From positions 62,001 through 126,000 of the forward strand of contig NZ_BCSH01000002.1 of NCBI RefSeq assembly GCF_001570765.1: a stretch of DNA of 64,000 bases, read 5' to 3'. The notes under the pieces were generated by a model. The model was not told where the DNA came from. It saw only the letters and a list, made by a program, of their open reading frames with translations, and searched no databases. Shown here piece by piece: positions 62,553 through 64,000 of the stretch. Within the stretch, counting starts at the first letter, position 1, and each line of letters starts with the position of its first letter. The position numbers were made by a program, and so were the translations under genes. The stretch comes from Nocardiopsis listeri NBRC 13360 (lineage in GTDB: Bacteria > Actinomycetota > Actinomycetes > Streptosporangiales > Streptosporangiaceae).

Positions 62553-63212
62553 ATGCGAGCTGTATTGGTGGGGCCGCCTGGGGCCGGTAAAGGCACCCAG
62601 GCCCAGATCCTCGCGGAAGAGCTGTCGATCCCGAAGGTGTCCACCGGTGACATCTTCCGGGCCAACGTCAGCGGTGGTACCGAACTCGGCAAGAAGGCCA
62701 AGGAGTTCATGGACCGTGGCGACCTCGTCCCCGACGAGATCACCAACGCCATGGTCAAGGACCGACTGGCCAAGGACGACGCGGCGGCGGGCTTCCTGCT
62801 CGACGGGTTCCCGCGCAACGTCCCCCAGGCGGAGACGCTCAAGGGGATGCTCGCCGACCTCGGCTCGAACCTGGACGTCGTCCTGGAGCTGAGGGTCGAC
62901 GAGGAGGAGGTCGTCAAGCGGCTCTCCGGTCGTCGTTCCTGCCCCGAGTGCGGTCGGGTGTACCACGTCGAGTACGACGCCCCGAACGTGGCGGGTGAGT
63001 GCGACAACGAGGGTGCCGAGCTGTACCAGCGCGAGGACGACCGTGAGGAGACCATCAGGCACCGCCTGAAGGTCTACCGAGAGCAGACCGCGCCGCTGGT
63101 CGAGTACTACTCCGGTGAGGGCCTGCTGGCCACCATCTCGGCCACGGGCCCCGTGGCCGAGGTGACGGCGCGTGCGAAGTCGGCCATCGCCGAGAAGAGG
63201 TCGGCCGCCTGA
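62553..63212 (+). CDS. adk: Adenylate kinase
   Basis: 219 residues. P-loop [10 protein letters not shown] at ~7-16, NMP-binding STGDIFR, LDGFPRN, and a long LID with four Cys-type zinc positions beginning CPECGRVYH (third Cys in GECDNEG; only three Cys seen, so metal binding is uncertain). Interconverts ATP+AMP and 2 ADP. The ATG starts immediately after the secY stop, and its stop overlaps map (TGATG). Confidence 0.96.
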   Translation: MRAVLVGPPGAGKGTQAQILAEELSIPKVSTGDIFRANVSGGTELGKKAKEFMDRGDLVPDEITNAMVKDRLAKDDAAAGFLLDGFPRNVPQAETLKGMLADLGSNLDVVLELRVDEEEVVKRLSGRRSCPECGRVYHVEYDAPNVAGECDNEGAELYQREDDREETIRHRLKVYREQTAPLVEYYSGEGLLATISATGPVAEVTARAKSAIAEKRSAA

Positions 63213-64000
63213 TGTTCGGCAAGGCCGATCCCGACGTGCAGCTCAAGACGCCGGAACAGATCGCCAAGATGAGGGCGGCGGGCCAGGTCGTGGCCGACGC
63301 CTTGGACACCCTCCGGGCCGCGGTGCGGCCCGGAGTGTCCACCCTCGAACTCGACTCGATCGCCGAGAAGGTGATCCGGGACGCCGGCGCCATCCCGTCG
63401 TTCAAGGGGTACCACGGTTTCCCCGGCTCGATCTGCGCCTCGGTGAACGAGGAGGTCGTGCACGGCATCCCCAGCTCCGAGCGTGTGCTGGCCGACGGCG
63501 ACATCATCTCCATCGACTGTGGTGCCATCCTCGACGGATGGCACGGCGACTCCGCGGTCACCATCGCGGTGGGCGAGGCCCGTTCCGAGGACCTGGCCAT
63601 GATGGACGTGTGCGAGGAGTCCATGTGGCGGGGGATCGCCGAGATGGTCCCGGGCAAGCGCCTCGGGGACATCGGTCACGCGATCGGTGGCCACATCTCG
63701 CGCAACGGTGGCTACGGCAACGTGCGCGAGTACGGCGGCCACGGCATCGGCACGCAGATGCACATGGACCCGCACGTGCTCAACTACGGCAAGCGCGGCA
63801 AGGGCATGCGGCTTCGTGAGGGCATGTGCCTGGCGATCGAACCGATGACCACGCTGGGCAAGCACGACGTGGTGGAACTCGACGACGGCTGGACGGTCGT
63901 GACGAAGGACGGCCGTCGTGCCGCCCACTTCGAGCACACCGTGGCCATCACCGCGGACGGTCCGATGGTCCTGACCGCGCGCGAGTCCAACCGCGATAAA
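63212..64000 (+). CDS. map: Type I methionine aminopeptidase (3' end outside window)
   Basis: 263 codons are present without a stop, so the gene runs off the end but is nearly complete. Metal ligands are visible: ISIDCGAILDGWHGDSAVT (two Asp), GHGIGTQMHMDPHV (His), AIEPMT (Glu) and the last Glu in FEHTVAI. Removes N-terminal Met co-translationally. The secY-adk-map order is standard. Confidence 0.95.
   Translation, partial: MFGKADPDVQLKTPEQIAKMRAAGQVVADALDTLRAAVRPGVSTLELDSIAEKVIRDAGAIPSFKGYHGFPGSICASVNEEVVHGIPSSERVLADGDIISIDCGAILDGWHGDSAVTIAVGEARSEDLAMMDVCEESMWRGIAEMVPGKRLGDIGHAIGGHISRNGGYGNVREYGGHGIGTQMHMDPHVLNYGKRGKGMRLREGMCLAIEPMTTLGKHDVVELDDGWTVVTKDGRRAAHFEHTVAITADGPMVLTARESNRDK

Overview
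The window is high-GC actinomycete chromosome, most like Nocardiopsis or another Nocardiopsaceae member. The evidence is many GTG/TTG starts, ECF41 and CitB-type regulators, the rpmG-hadA-hadB-murB and aspC-tRNA-Trp-secE-nusG-rplKA orders, a TTG-initiated rpoB, a zinc-type S14 and a complete str/S10/spc ribosomal block. The genus is inferred from style and gene order, not from a database search.

Layout. (1) 1-12 kb is mixed accessory and metabolic: the end of a CitA-like histidine kinase and its response regulator, a Uma2-like protein, a VOC protein, an ECF41 sigma factor with a FAD oxidoreductase behind an ECF41-type promoter, a GNAT, two small secreted two-Cys peptides, a Tyr/Gly/Gln-rich low-complexity protein, an NAD(P)-binding protein, korAB, htpX and yajQ. 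(2) 12.4-24.2 kb is the most unusual part: tRNA-Tyr, a tandem array of four small secreted two-Cys paralogues, an acidic lipoprotein, then a cluster resembling type III Wadjet plasmid defence. That cluster has a DUF2397 protein lacking its N-terminal half, a DUF2398 protein, a giant SMC-like ATPase and, where the JetD nuclease would be expected, a separate RecF/SbcC-like ATPase. (3) 24.4-31 kb holds tRNA-Thr, tRNA-Met, rpmG, hadA, hadB, murB, a yybP-ykoY (Mn2+) riboswitch with a GDT1/UPF0016 transporter gene, adenosine deaminase, aspC and tRNA-Trp. (4) 31-64 kb is the conserved transcription/translation block: secE-nusG-rplK-rplA, rplJ-rplL with an L10 leader, rpoB-rpoC, a large disordered membrane protein, rpsL-rpsG-fusA-tuf, the S10 operon, the spc operon through secY-adk-map (map runs off the window).

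The most notable non-coding signal is a pair of related fold-back elements (28146-28267 on +, 33863-33997 on -), about 87% identical by eye over their first ~77 nt, sharing three nested stems and an associated 22-nt motif. Both lie at gene 3' ends and match no element family I know.

The ribosomal, RNA polymerase, SecY and elongation-factor genes form one growth-linked expression block, with recognisable terminators, an L10 leader attenuator and candidate promoters for rpoB and rpsL. The 13-24 kb region looks like accessory cell-surface and genome-defence cargo between housekeeping tRNA genes; no integrase or attachment repeat was seen.
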